In this document: piece after piece, positions 27,297 through 38,102 of the stretch
Layout: the number at the start of each line of letters is the position of its first letter
How positions within the stretch are numbered: position 1 is the stretch's first letter
Source: Symbiodinium natans
Lineage: Eukaryota > Sar > Dinophyceae > Suessiales > Symbiodiniaceae
NCBI GenBank assembly: GCA_905221605.1
Contig: CAJNDS010002551.1
Span: 131,001-195,000, forward strand
DNA length: 64,000 bases
Direction of reading: 5' to 3'
Notes under the pieces: model-generated
Databases searched by the model: none
What the model was told of the DNA's origin: nothing
What the model saw: the letters and a program-made list of their open reading frames with translations, nothing else
Position numbers and translations under genes: made by a program

Positions 27297-30200
27297 GATC
27301 GGCTGCAAGAAGAGCTCTTCGGCGGCAATTGGGTAAAGGTGGTAAGGACGGTAAAGACAGTTCAAGATGCCTTTGTTTGAGAGCTTGAGCAGCCACAGGC
27401 TCGCTGAACAGAGTGGGCTCCTTGAAGCCGCAAAGCTCGAAGTGAAGGCATTGGAGACTGCCTTGGCCTAGTCCTTGCCAGCTGAATCTACAGATCCGTG
27501 CCAGGAGGGGCAGCTTCGAGAGAAGGAGCTGAAGACAGAATTGATGGTGCCTCTCCACATCAAATTTTGATAAATTTGGTGCAACGAGTACAAAGGTGTA
27601 AGGTTGCCCTTTGGCATTCCTTAAACCGACATGCGGGAAAACATGCACTGGTCACCGTACCCGGGGCCACGCAAGCTGGTGACATCCAGATGCTCGTGAT
27701 GCTTTCCTGAGGCGGTTGTAGTGTTCGTGAGGGCTAACCCGGATTTCTTGATTGGGCACTTGACTAGAAAGGCTCATGCCCAATTACGGCATGCTGGGCA
27801 TGATATCATGGCCACCAGTCGGACAGATTTGAACTCACATCGCAGAGCACTTGCCATGGCTTCAGGGTGCTTCACCCTGGTGATGGGTTTTACAGAGGTC
27901 CCCTGTGCTCAAAAAAACGTCCGAGAGTCCCCAACAACCCCTCTCCCTCCCTCCGAGAGCTCGGCTCGAAGTGATGGCTGCGCTTGATGCCCTGCGTGGG
28001 GGGGGGGTGGTGAAATGCTGAAACCGAATGGTGTGCGCCCCCCCTTTTTGGGGGGCTGTTTGAAAACTTGTCTATTTAAAACCGTTTGCAAAGTGTTGCT
28101 TGACCGCAAGGGTTTGGCCGACTTGACACCGGGGCCGAGATATTCCTTGTGAGACGTGCTCCTCCAAACTCCAAGCAGCTTGACTCGGGGAATCCCAATG
28201 ACGGATTTCAGCTCCTGCAGTGCTTGATCTCTGGACAATGGTATGTGGTGAGCTGCCGTTTCTGGTCAATGCCCCTTGAACAAGTTTCTTGAAACCGATG
28301 GAGCTGGATTATGTCTCAAGGCAGCGCAGAAGGGTGCTGCCACAGCTGGCGCGGATGTGGAAGCCTACGGTGAAGGCCGAGCCTAGCATCGAGGCTTACG
28401 TCGACAAGTGACGCAGCGTGATGTGCAGAGGATGGCCCAACAGTCTCGGACACCGAGTGCTGCGCGTCCGCTGCCCAGACTGCGAGCTGCATCAAGCTGC
28501 AAACAAGCTGCTTACACGTAAATCCGCCGCTCCTAAGTCCCCTATCCTGGGCTAGGTTCACCCCGAACATGCCCTAACGGACTGCGGCACTGCAGCACCT
28601 CTCGGGCATTCTTGTGTATCATTATAGCTTGACACTTGACAGGTTCATGCTTGGGAGAGCTTTGGAGGTAGCTTCAACTGGAGTAACTGGGAAAGACTGC
28701 CATAGGCCGGAAGGCAGCTGGCGCAAAAGTCCGAGGAGTTCCGGACTGCCGAGGTCACACGGTAACATAATATGGCTGTCGCATGCATGTGTGAGCACGA
28801 ATCGGAGCTTTAAAGGCTTTTCTGTGCAGACGCAACTGCTTCAGGCGGCTGCCCGGAGTCTTGCCAGTGGGCCTGCCATTGTTTGGGGATTCTCAATTCT
28901 CAACAGCTCGGCTCAGCTCGGCTTGCTCTCGCCATGACACGCTGGCCCAATGCAGGCAAAAATCAGGAGTTGCTTGCAGAGTTGCAGGCACATCTCCTTG
29001 CACAAAAGGGTCATAATGGGACATTGCAGGATGTTCTGGGCATTGCAGGCCAACAAAGACCAGCTTGCGCATGCCCAGGCCAAGCAAGGGATTCTTACTG
29101 CGCACCTCGCTGCACATGCTTCGCCGCTTCGCAGTCCAGCGCGTCAGAATCTCAGGAGGAGCAGCTTGAGCTGCACCGAAAGCTGGACAGGGAGTTGCAA
29201 CGTGCCAGCCACAGCATCTCGCACGGCATGCTATGCATACTTCGCCACTTCTTTGTTAGAATCATGCGGTGCTTCTCTGCTCCTTTACATTTCATACCTT
29301 TCGGCCATGCTCCGTGGAGCTTCCAAGATCGTGGAGAAGCAGAGTCCTGGAAGTTTCTCGCTGAGGAGGCAGGGCTTCTGGATGTTCAAGATGAACGGGA
29401 ACTTATACGAAGACAGCTCAGGACCGCCGCAGCGCTGCGGTGGTGCGGGACATGCAGCGCTCCTGGATGCTTAGAGTTGCTTCGAGAGCCAATGACACTT
29501 TTGTGGTCTTTTCGAACTCGCCGAAGGCTTGAGCGACGCCTAGAGGAGGCGCTTGAGGGCGCCTGCAGGGAATGTACACGTTGGGGACACGAAAGCGAAG
29601 GAGACATGTCAAGAAACATGGCATCAAAAGTCAGGAGTCAGGAAGCATGGCTTTACCTTCACGATGATCGATTCAGCGAGAGTCTCCACATAGCCGAAAA
29701 AGCTGAACACATGCACACACACACATACACATCGCGGCCCATTCGAGCCTGTCTAAAAAAGGTACGTTGAATGAGGGCTTCTGGAGCTTGGTACGAAAAA
29801 GTACTTGGCAATCCCGAACGCTGCTCCCGGTCACTTGTTAGCCGCTCTTGTTCTGCAACATTCTGCGACTTGTGTGCCGATTGAAAGAAGGCGGAGGCAT
29901 CGGCCTCGAACGCGCGACGACGCCCGCCACTCAAGTGGGGGAGTCGGGTGGGTGGGGGGGGGGGGCTCGGGCCCAGGCTGTGCCTTTCTAAGCCAAGGTG
30001 AGGGCGAGGCTCTCTCAAAGCTAGAGAGCCAACAAGTTCACGAAGCACAGGCTCCAGAGTGGCTCCGGATGTGGGATGGCTTCATGAATGTCTGGACATG
30101 TCTGTTGTCTGCAGCAGCTGTTGCGGTGTGGACAGCTTTCAGATATGGACAGGCTGAGATGGATCAGCTGCAGCAAGAGCTCCAAGCTGCGAAGGCGGAG

Positions 30201-31690
30201 GCCGGACCACCACCCGCTCGTACACGAGCAAGTCGCAGAAAGTCCGCAAGTTCCAATTCGTCTTGTGCCACATAACGGAGAGGTGGTGACATCGAGCAAC
30301 TCCTTGGAAGCTGCTTCGGCCTCAGACTTGCCTCCGGAAGAAAAATGTTCAAAAGTGACAGAACTTAGGAAGAAGATAAGGTGAAGTCGAGTTGTGTAGG
30401 CGTTGCGTCTCTAATGTGTTCTGTCTCAATAATTCCTTACGATTACGCACATTTTGCATTCACCGTCCTGATCTGGTACTTGTCTGGCGTTTGTTCTAGT
30501 GCTGTTGAGCCAGCACCAGCGCAGTAAGTGGGATGGCTTCGCTTTTGTCATTTGATCTGATGAATGTCCTATGATGATTCTTCAAGCCTGGAAAACTCTG
30601 CACAGCCTCCCGATTCCGCTCTGTCCATTCCGGCTGCCGTTCCAGCATGAAGCAGCGATTGAAAGACTAATCAAGTCAATGTTGAACATCCGCAATCTCA
30701 AGGACTCGACTTGTTGGGAGGGGTTTTTGAAGATTGTGGAAGGCTTGTGTTGTACCCTGGTTGTACCCTAAGGCTCTGCTGAAGCACAGTTGCTGAAGTG
30801 AAAGCGTGCCATCCGCATATGTCAGATCGAACTGTTGGGCACAACTTGTTGCATGAGACTCGCACTTACCAGAGTCTGTAAAGCGGGCCTAAGTGGCTGA
30901 GGGACCACCGGTTGAGCTGCTTCACCATGCAAAGGTGCGGGCCGAGGCAAAACGAGATTTGGAGGCAGCCTTTTCCTGGTCATGGGTGGCAACGTCTGCA
31001 TATCACCTCTGAGACATGTTACTGACAATTCGGTGCCCCTTTGCAGACTTGCAGACGTTTTTCCCTTGAAGGCCGAAGCTTCGCTGTGCCGACATGAGCT
31101 GGAGTCTGTGCGAGAAAGCCAGCATGCACAAAGGCTCGCGAGCCATCCCCAGCCCTAGTTCTTCATGTTAGCTTGCCAGAGGCATCTGGAACAAGAGCTG
31201 AGTCAAGGCGCAGCGTTGCTGATTGAATCACAGCGGCCGATGAGGCTCCTTGTTTTTTGAGGCCAAGAGCGTACTGACTTCTTCGAGCAGGACCTCGAAT
31301 GGCAAGCCGGTGCTGCGTCTACTAAGTCTACTCAATCTATTAATGAAGTGCCGACTCTTTCTAGGTGTTGCGTCAGATGCTTTGTTGCACAGGCCTCCAC
31401 CCAAGTACATTCTCTTGATGCGTGCCAGGAGACATTCCGCTTGAAGCAAGAAGCGAGTGCTCGAGATGCGCAGTGGCAAAGGCTTTTCAGGCTTCAAGAT
31501 CCACGGTGATCCACGTGGCTGAAACCTCCGAAATCTCATTGCACTTCTGTCTCGCACTTCAGGCACTATCCAGCAGTGGGCCATGCATTCTTCAGCGCCG
31601 GCATGACAGACGAGACAGACGAAAGCGGAGCAAAAGTGCTGAGAAACCGTTGAACAGGCTACGGACAGCCGGACGTTAGTTGCGCCCTTG
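27297..31690 (+). CDS. coiled-coil protein(s), unrecognised
   Basis: A chain of + segments with strong helix and heptad character. They are 27297-27340 (DRLQEELFGGNW), 27362-27470 (SGLLEAAKLEVKALETALA), 27500-27560 (CQEGQLREKELKTELMV), 28285-28395 (LKAAQKGAATAGADVEAYGE), 28935-29035 (NQELLAELQAHLLAQKG), 29050-29110 (ANKDQLAHAQAKQGILTAHL) and 29143-29225 (EEQLELHRKLDRELQRA). Then come 29335-29440 (FLAEEAGLLDVQDERELIRR), 30100-30215 (AEMDQLQQELQAAKAEAG), 30640-30720 (EAAIERLIKSMLNI) and 31415-31500 (DACQETFRLKQEASARDAQW). Exon borders are mostly not resolved, and there may be more than one gene. Long coiled coils suggest a structural or centrosome/flagellum-type protein, but there is no family match. 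Confidence 0.5.
29703..29733. repeat. short CA-rich tract
   Basis: ACACATGCACACACACACAT-type tract within the coiled-coil region, probably intronic. Confidence 0.6.
29940..29968. repeat. G-rich run
   Basis: GGGTGGGTGGGGGGGGGGGG-type run inside the coiled-coil region, probably intronic. Confidence 0.7.
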
Positions 31691-31889
31691 CATCTGTCTG
31701 GCTCTGATGCTGACAACGAGCTGTTGAACTTGACCGCTGGCAATCCCACAAATCACGAGAACTCACCTAGGATAGTACAGCTGTGTACCCGGCACCAGCA
31801 CCAAAGTCGGCGGCCAGTCCCGTCTGACTGGTGAGCATTTAGATTTACCTACGCTGATGTCGTAACCCTGCCGCAATGGACGAATCTGT

Positions 31890-34800
31890 TTGAGAAAGCT
31901 CTTCGGCTTTCGGCTGGGGCGTGATGCGCCAGCCTCGACACAGTTTCAGACGAGAATCTCGCTGACCGCTGCCAAAAAGGGCGCGATGACCCCGAGGTCC
32001 ACCACCAGCTTGGGGAGAGAGGAATTGCTCTCCTCTCACAGAGAGGACTTCCGTGCACAGGAAGGGCATGTCGTATGGCGTGTGTCAGATGAACAAGTCT
32101 CAGGAGATGAAGGAGATATTCGACCTCCTTGATGCCGATGGCAGTGGGAGCATTGATCCTAAGGCGCCCACGGGTCCGGACCGTCATTCTGTAGCTTCTT
32201 GATGGTGCAGGCTAATGTTGGACCTGGTTTAGTGGGGCTCCCTCCAAAAAGTCACATTGGCTGGGCTATTCAGGACACACCGACTGTTTAGGGGTGCAGA
32301 CCGGGTCCCGCTTTAGGTCAAACCGTCCGGGTGCCGTAAGAAAATTCCACCCGGCGCACCTTTAAAATTAATTGCCGGGCATCGCGTCCCCTTTTAAGCT
32401 TGTGTAAGCTCCTCCCTACTAAATGCATATAAATCCCGTGGACCGTGTAAACAGAACGGGAACCAGCCTTGACTGTTCTGGGGGGGGGGGGGGAAACACA
32501 AAAACAGGTGCAACATTATGGTTCAGGCAGGCTTTCTAACAATCTTTGCTCAAGCATGGGCATGCTGTTCCGTTGCTGGGACTGATGCACAGCCTCGGCT
32601 GCCTTGGCTCCGCATGAGCTTGTCAAGAAGCTTCGATGCAGACTCGGGCGCGGAGTGCGTTGCATGATGACCGCGTGGCTGCCCTGCTCACAGCGATCGC
32701 ATCTGCACCCGAAAAGCTGGAGCTGCCAGAGCCACGAGAACCTGATATTGACTGGACCAGCTTTTACGGAGCAGAGTCTCATGGTGCCGGCGGTGCCAGC
32801 GGCTTATCTTCATTCCTTGGCCCCATCGCGGCGAGGCAGCTTCCTGGCCGGGGCATTGGGCTGGTCACAACCCGCAATGTCCGAGCAGGTGAACTGTTGC
32901 TGCTAGAGGCAGCCTGGACCACCTCTTCCACAAAAGGGGCTGCATCTAGTGTGGCCATCGCTGAGCTGACGGACGCCTGCTTGCGGAAGCTCGCAAGAGC
33001 CGAGGAGGATGAGCGGGCTCTCTTCTGGTGCCTCCATGGGGCACAGCAGAGCGGGGGCGATGGCTGGCAAAGTCCGAATCTCCGGCTGGCGGTGTTTGAG
33101 CAGTACTTGCAAAGACTGAACCGCTCGGCCAAAGGATCCGGTCCACTGAGTTCACCGCTGCCCGCATGGCCAAGCCAGAATCTGCAGAGCGCAGTTTCAT
33201 CAAGAGTGGCCTCGAACAGTCGAAGATCCGAAACCTGGAATAGCCTGACTCTGCTTCTGGATGAAACGCAAGCGCTGGGTGGCCTATGGTTCGGAGCATC
33301 TCTGTTCAATCATTCTTGCTGTGCAAACGTCACGCTGAGCTACGGCTTCTCAAAGGAGCCATTCTGATGGACGTCGCACATGCAATATGCCATGGTGAAG
33401 GCATGTTCCAGAATTGCGAACGGGTTGCCGGCTTTTGACAGGACAGACGCATCATCTTGGTAGCTCGTGCTGCCGTCGACCTGGCACCGAACGAGGCAAT
33501 CGTGTATGCAGTTGAAGTGGCAGGAGGGAGGCCCTTGTAGCACAATCGCTCCGGTATGGTAGGAGCTGGTTGACACCTATGCCTGACCCTCAGTTGTGCG
33601 CTGTTAGCATTTTGCCATGTCATGTCCACATCTGTAGAGCAGGTCTATCCATTCGAGACGGTCGTCGAGAGGAGAAGTAGGACAGACAACTTGACAAATT
33701 CGTGGCAGCGGCAGCGTCGTTGCGCCGGTTTCTTGGTCAGGTTGCAGCAGGCTTACGGCTTCTGCTGCGGGTGCAAGAGGTGCTCCATCGAGGCAGACTG
33801 GTGCCAGTTGTGGGTGCACTCGGACTATTTTGCACTGACTATCAGATCTTATCCGGCACTCCGCCGGTGAGAGAGGCTCCGCTGGCTGCAGAAGCAGGCA
33901 GGCTTGCCGACTTGCTCGAGCCACGGCCTTAGAAATCCATCCTCAGAACATGCTTCACATCCATTATCATCCATTTTTCTCGGATTTTCTTGAGTATTGC
34001 AATGCTGCACAGGGCCGAGCTCGGCACCTTCTCGGCGCTGAGAGGACAGCAGTGTACCAGTATTGAAGATGACCTGCCCCGAACATGAAGTACCTCTCAG
34101 TATTTCCTAACTTCCTAGTCTTGCTCCCAAGTCTCTGGCATGATCTGGTATGGAATGATCTCGCGATTGGTGGCCTGGTTGTGGCCTCGAAGTCGCCTAT
34201 GCCTTTGCCGCTTCTGAGGACGTGGAGGAAAAGCTAGCGACATGGCGGATGTTGTCAAGAAGATCAGGAAAGCGTGAACCCGAGATGGTCACTGAGAGAG
34301 CATCCCTGACTATCTTGGGGGGCTGTGGGGTATGGGAGGGAGTTTGCCACCTGTGCCGGCTCAAGGTCATAGACAGTGTATGCACTGCTGCGCGGCAGCT
34401 ATCGCCAAGTGTGCAGCCGCTTTGGAGGTTCTGCCTTGCACAGTGCGGAATTGATAAGGTTGCTACTCAATGTTATTCCCGTCATAGTGCTAAATTGATC
34501 TGAATTGGATCTGCTCCGGTGTTCATCACAACAGGGCGCAATTCGTTTGGGGGTTTCATGGTCTGGCCATGGCCGAGACCCCAGAGCACCACTTTGTGCA
34601 TTATGCCGAATGCCTTTGAAACACGGTGTGGCCGAGTACTTGACTTAAATTTCACGTTGTTGAAGACATCTTTCATTGGCTTACACATCTTTATAACTTT
34701 ACAAGCCGTGGGCCGTGTCCTTGAACCAAAGCTGAGGCAGCACAGGACGCAAGCTTGTTCAAAGAAGCAGCCCGCGGCAGAGTCTTTGGAATTCCGGTTG

Positions 34801-36219
34801 TATACGGTTGTATTCCGCCCAGTCCAACCGCGCTGACAGCCCCAGTTGTCAGTGAGGTCGAGGCCTTCCAGACTTGTGCAGAGCTCGCTGCGCTCATCGC
34901 ACCAAGCTCTGAGCATCGGGCCAAGGGAAAGAAGTAACAGCGACGCCATGACATGTGCTGAAGTTGGGAGGAGGGGGTACCCGCAAGGTACGAGCTGAAG
35001 TACCACTTGATGCTCACTCAGTGCATGGCCAGGCCGTGAGCAGCGGATTATCGGATAATAAGGGATAGGTCCGTTCCTCACATTTCCGCCTTCTCGAGGC
35101 AGGCGCTCTCCACACCTCCGCAGGCCCTTCCCAAAGACACCGTGGTTTTGCTGAAAGAGGTCGCTCTCCTGGGAAGTTGGGGGGGGGGGGGGTTTTGGGC
35201 TTTCAACGGCTCGCCAACTCCTGGGTACGCTCAAGGTTTCGAGTGCACCTGAGGCTTTGCGTCAGGCGGAAGATGCGCTTGCCCTGGTTTGTGTTCCTCT
35301 TCGTGTTCCTCTTCTTCGTTCTTCTGCATGCACCTGCACAAGCTTGAGAAGATAAGGCTCACAGCCGCCACTACGGTGGTGGAGGCCACCATTTCTTGAG
35401 CCGGATGCGGAAGAGGCGGTGGCTAGTCGTTCAAGCATGCCAGATTCTCGCTTGCAGCGGGTGTTTGCGGGGTCTTTTCCATGAAGGCTTGAAGACTTCT
35501 ACGCCGCGCTGCGCCACTGCGCGAGGAGACCTCAAAATATGTTCCTATCATCTGCCTGATTGGGGGTCCAGCCGCAAACAAGTGTCCAAATGCATCTGAC
35601 GAGGCGCTAAAGCCAGCGACGCCACCGAGCAGCTCCAAACTAACGACACGGCCGTTGACATGTTCGACATCGTTCGATTTCCAGTGGTCGCGCTGCGCCT
35701 TTTGCCCTGGATGCCCTGAATGCACTGGCCGATCATGAGGCATTGCTTGCGCAGCAGTTGACAAACGTAGCGAACGCCTCCAGATGCCTGCAGTCTGGCG
35801 GCGAACACTTGAGTCGGCAACTTTTGCATCTATTCCTTGCTGCGCCATGCCGCTGGTGCAGTTCGACTCAGTCGTGACCGTGACCTTTCATGTCAGAACA
35901 AAGACAGAGGTGACAGAGGTGCAATGTATTGCCACGTTTCAGAACGTTTCCAAGCAGAGGCGCTTTTATGTGGTGCAGCCGAGACAGCACGACAGCATGG
36001 TGGGGACAAAGTGCCTTGGGATCTTGGAGCCAGCCCAAGCTGCTTAAGTCGCCTGTGTAGAAAAAAACGGGCGCCTCGCAATCGTTTCGGGCCAATGAAG
36101 CTTTTTAAAGGCACTCTTACTTGGCAACAAGGCAACATGCATCGGCATCATTCAAGCACGCACCTATGACATCTGGCTGTCAGGAGATCCGCATGCAAAT
36201 GCAAGCTCTGGGTTTTGAG
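31890..36219 (+). CDS. centrin-like EF-hand gene, 5' exons
   Basis: Exon at 32089-32163 encodes MNKSQEMKEIFDLLDADGSG then SIDPK, the first EF-hand of the centrin/caltractin type with its loop D-A-D-G-S-G-S-I-D-P-K. The next piece, EIRMQMQALGFE, is at 36184-36219 and matches the centrin 'ELKVAMRALGFE' helix. The 4020-nt gap has a GC donor (AAG/GCGCCC) and AG acceptor (CAG/GAG). A Ser/Arg/Lys-rich segment just upstream (31950-32060) resembles centrin N-tails and would join across a 28-nt GA...AG gap. The matching 3' exons are at 61.09 kb. Centrins are calcium-binding proteins of basal bodies and contractile fibres. Whether 5' and 3' parts are one gene is open. Confidence 0.6.
32479..32493. repeat. 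G homopolymer
   Basis: Run of about 14 G between the EF-hand exon and the SET gene. Confidence 0.85.
32636..33932 (+). CDS. SET-domain protein, SMYD-like
   Basis: Exon 1 (32636 to about 33360, ATG at 32636) opens with a helical stretch, then the SET start GRGIGLVTTRNVRAGELLLL. A charged insert follows, then FGASLFNHSCCANVTLSYGF, the NHSC cofactor-binding motif. Exon 2 (about 33441-33510) gives RIILVARAAVDLAPNEAIVY, the second SET half. Exon 3 (about 33625-33680) gives VEQVYPFETVVERR. Exon 4 (about 33745-33800) gives LQQAYGFCCGCKRC, the post-SET zinc cysteines. This order matches SMYD and SET lysine methyltransferases; the MYND finger usual in SMYD was not seen in the insert. Substrate unknown. 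A last exon may be about 33858-33932 (LAAEAGRLADLLEPRP, stop at 33932). The gene lies within the inferred EF-hand intron, same strand. Confidence 0.75.
33933..35360 (+). CDS. weak exon candidates after the SET gene
   Basis: Short + segments look coding: about 34140-34200 (DLVWNDLAIGGLVVASKSP), 34203-34310 (ASEDVEEKLATWRMLSRRSG) and 34830-34937 (PVVSEVEAFQTCAELAALIA, ending HRAKGKK and stop). They may be 3' exons of the SET gene, giving a helical C-terminal region as in SMYD proteins, or another gene. The rest of the stretch, including a G run at about 35180, shows nothing. Confidence 0.25.
35380..36047 (+). CDS. exon candidates, unknown protein
   Basis: Three + pieces are protein-like: 35385-35480 (FLEPDAEEAVASRSSMPDSR), about 35493-35640 (KYVPIICLIGGPAANKC, then a Ser/Thr/Pro-rich part) and about 35680-35870 (ALDALNALADHEALLAQQLT, then ASRCLQSGGEHLSRQLLHLF). 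No domain is recognised. All three strands of evidence are composition only. If the EF-hand intron is real, these also lie within it. Confidence 0.3.
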
Positions 36220-36221
36220 GC

Positions 36222-36491
36222 TTGCGCCTGATGGGAGAGGCTTCTGGGGAGTCAGGCCCTGTTTCCTGCAAACACCCTGAGGCGGACAACACCACGATCT
36301 ACCAGCTCATCAGCGATCTGGTGCGGCAATTTCTTCGTGCCACTAGATGCCGGTCGCAGTTGTGCAAGATTGCTCAAGCGCAGGATGGGGATGGCTCGCA
36401 GAACCTGGAGTTTGAGGCTCGACTGGCGCAAGCGCGAACAGGTCATCGTTTGTTTACTAAACGCCGTGGGGAAGCTTGTCGATGCGTTTAG
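36222..36491 (+). CDS. small open frame, unknown
   Basis: Open frame of 89 codons beginning ATG with a helical centre (TTIYQLISDLVRQFLRATR). No motif. It is directly downstream of the second EF-hand exon and could be intron sequence. Confidence 0.2.
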   Translation: MRLMGEASGESGPVSCKHPEADNTTIYQLISDLVRQFLRATRCRSQLCKIAQAQDGDGSQNLEFEARLAQARTGHRLFTKRRGEACRCV

Positions 36492-36499
36492 ACATCAGT

Positions 36500-36640
36500 G
36501 GAAACATACGGAAGCTGGTCTATGTCAAAGAAATCTTCTGGTCTATTCGTTTCATTCCTCAAAAAACAAGGAAATGCACCAATGTGGAAGCTGGTCTATG
36601 AATGTAGTGAGATAAAAGACAGGTCTCGTACAGAAGCTGG
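36500..36640. repeat. GGAAGCTGGTCTATG short direct repeats
   Basis: The words GGAAGCTGGTCTATG (about 36510 and 36588) and AGAAGCTGGTTGC (about 36635) recur at roughly 50-80 nt spacing; a related GACCAGCTTC lies inverted at about 36671. Confidence 0.5.
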
Positions 36641-36769
36641 TTGCTCTAGACTTGTTTTAGTTTAAAACACAGACCAGCTTCGGCATGGTTCTTGTTTGTC
36701 TAAATATTGGGTTCGGCCTATCCACACCAACATTTAAATAACGCCGTGGCCTTATGACACACAGGCCAT

Positions 36770-36968
36770 TAAATAGCACCAGGAATCCCAGTCAATTTTA
36801 GCATTTACCGGGTGCTGTTTTTTGTGGGTCTGCTGATGGTGACTGTTAGTCACATAGCACCAGGCATATCACCAGAAGTATCACCAGAAATAGCACCAGG
36901 AAAAGCACCATTTTTGGCATTTACCGGGTGCTATATGCTGTGGGTCTGCTGGTGGTGACTGTTAGTAT
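36770..36968. repeat. two-copy repeat with AGCACC/GGTGCT inverted arms
   Basis: Copy one (about 36774-36853) and copy two (about 36887-36966) share GCATTTACCGGGTGCT, GTGGGTCTGCTG and TGGTGACTGTTAGT. Each has TAGCACCAG upstream, able to pair with GGGTGCTA. Extra (A)TCACCAGAA units lie between the copies. Confidence 0.75.
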
Positions 36969-38090
36969 GGCCGGGCCGGTCCCAATCTAAATAGTTTAAG
37001 GAATGTTAAGCAAACAACATAAGCCACTTGAGAGGACTCTGAATCTGAATGCTATTCAATTCTTCGGACGGTCGACGATATTCGGCCTTCACATGAGTAG
37101 AATTTCGAATGTGCGTGTAGTTCCACATTACCTGTCCAAGTACTTGAGAGCTGCCGTAGGTAGCGTCCGTGTCGGCTGCTAAATCTTGCTGAAGGTCAGG
37201 TCGGTCACTGCATCCAGAGAAATGTTAGAACGAATGTCCGCAAACGCGCCCAAGCAGCCAGTTGTTGCGACGTACTCCATCCACCTCCACCCGAACACAC
37301 GAGTAGGCATTGTTGCAGCACTTCGATGAAAACAACTACCAACATGTCCTGAAGCCGGCAGCTCCACGACCCTACAGCCAAACAACCGTCCAGCCAGCCA
37401 TGCCTCTACGATTGTTCGATGTCCACAAAAATTGATGTCTCTGCCCCATGCTTGGTTTCACTCTTAGGTCAAATGTGGAAAATGAAATGTCGTGGCATGC
37501 AGATCCCAGCTGTGCACATAGATGCAGGAGTTCCTCAAGATATTGAAGGACGGCCTGGTGGTTCTCTTTAGCTTGCGCCATTCGTGAATCACATCTTGGA
37601 ACTGTGCAACAGCCATCGTCTTGAGTTTGCAGTTGCTTGCCCTAAAGGTTACAATGATGCAATTAATTGCAAGGACATGCAAGTCCACGCGGTTGGCTAT
37701 GCAACTAGGCTGGTGCTCAGCGTGCAGTGTGTGAGCGTACTCTGATTTCGTGTTTCCATGCTTCAAGCTTTGACTCAGCAAGACGACATGCTTGAACGAT
37801 AGCATTAGGTTCAGAATTGGCACAGGTTCCGCCCGACTTGCAGTAGCATATAGTGTACACCCAGTAACTTTCTGACATCATGAGCTGTAGATGTCCGTGT
37901 GACCCTATGAGCTTGTAGAATGGATGCTGCAGACGGCCAAAGCCCAAGCCGGAGCTTTCCTGTCGGGAGTTGAGTGTGACTCTATGTGACATTACGTGAT
38001 GTCGCTCTTGGGTTTACCCTAGCTCTAGGTGAAGATGAGGCCAGCTATCTATTTCATGTGAGTGCCTACAAGCGGCAAAATTCTCTGCCA
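36969..38090. other. region without supported gene
   Basis: Minus-strand frames are open at 37179-37385, 37372-37581, 37464-37823 and 37717-37992 but lack motifs and do not join into a recognisable protein. They could be remains of a mobile element or chance. Confidence 0.35.
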
Positions 38091-38102
38091 CTGTCTCGTC
38101 AG

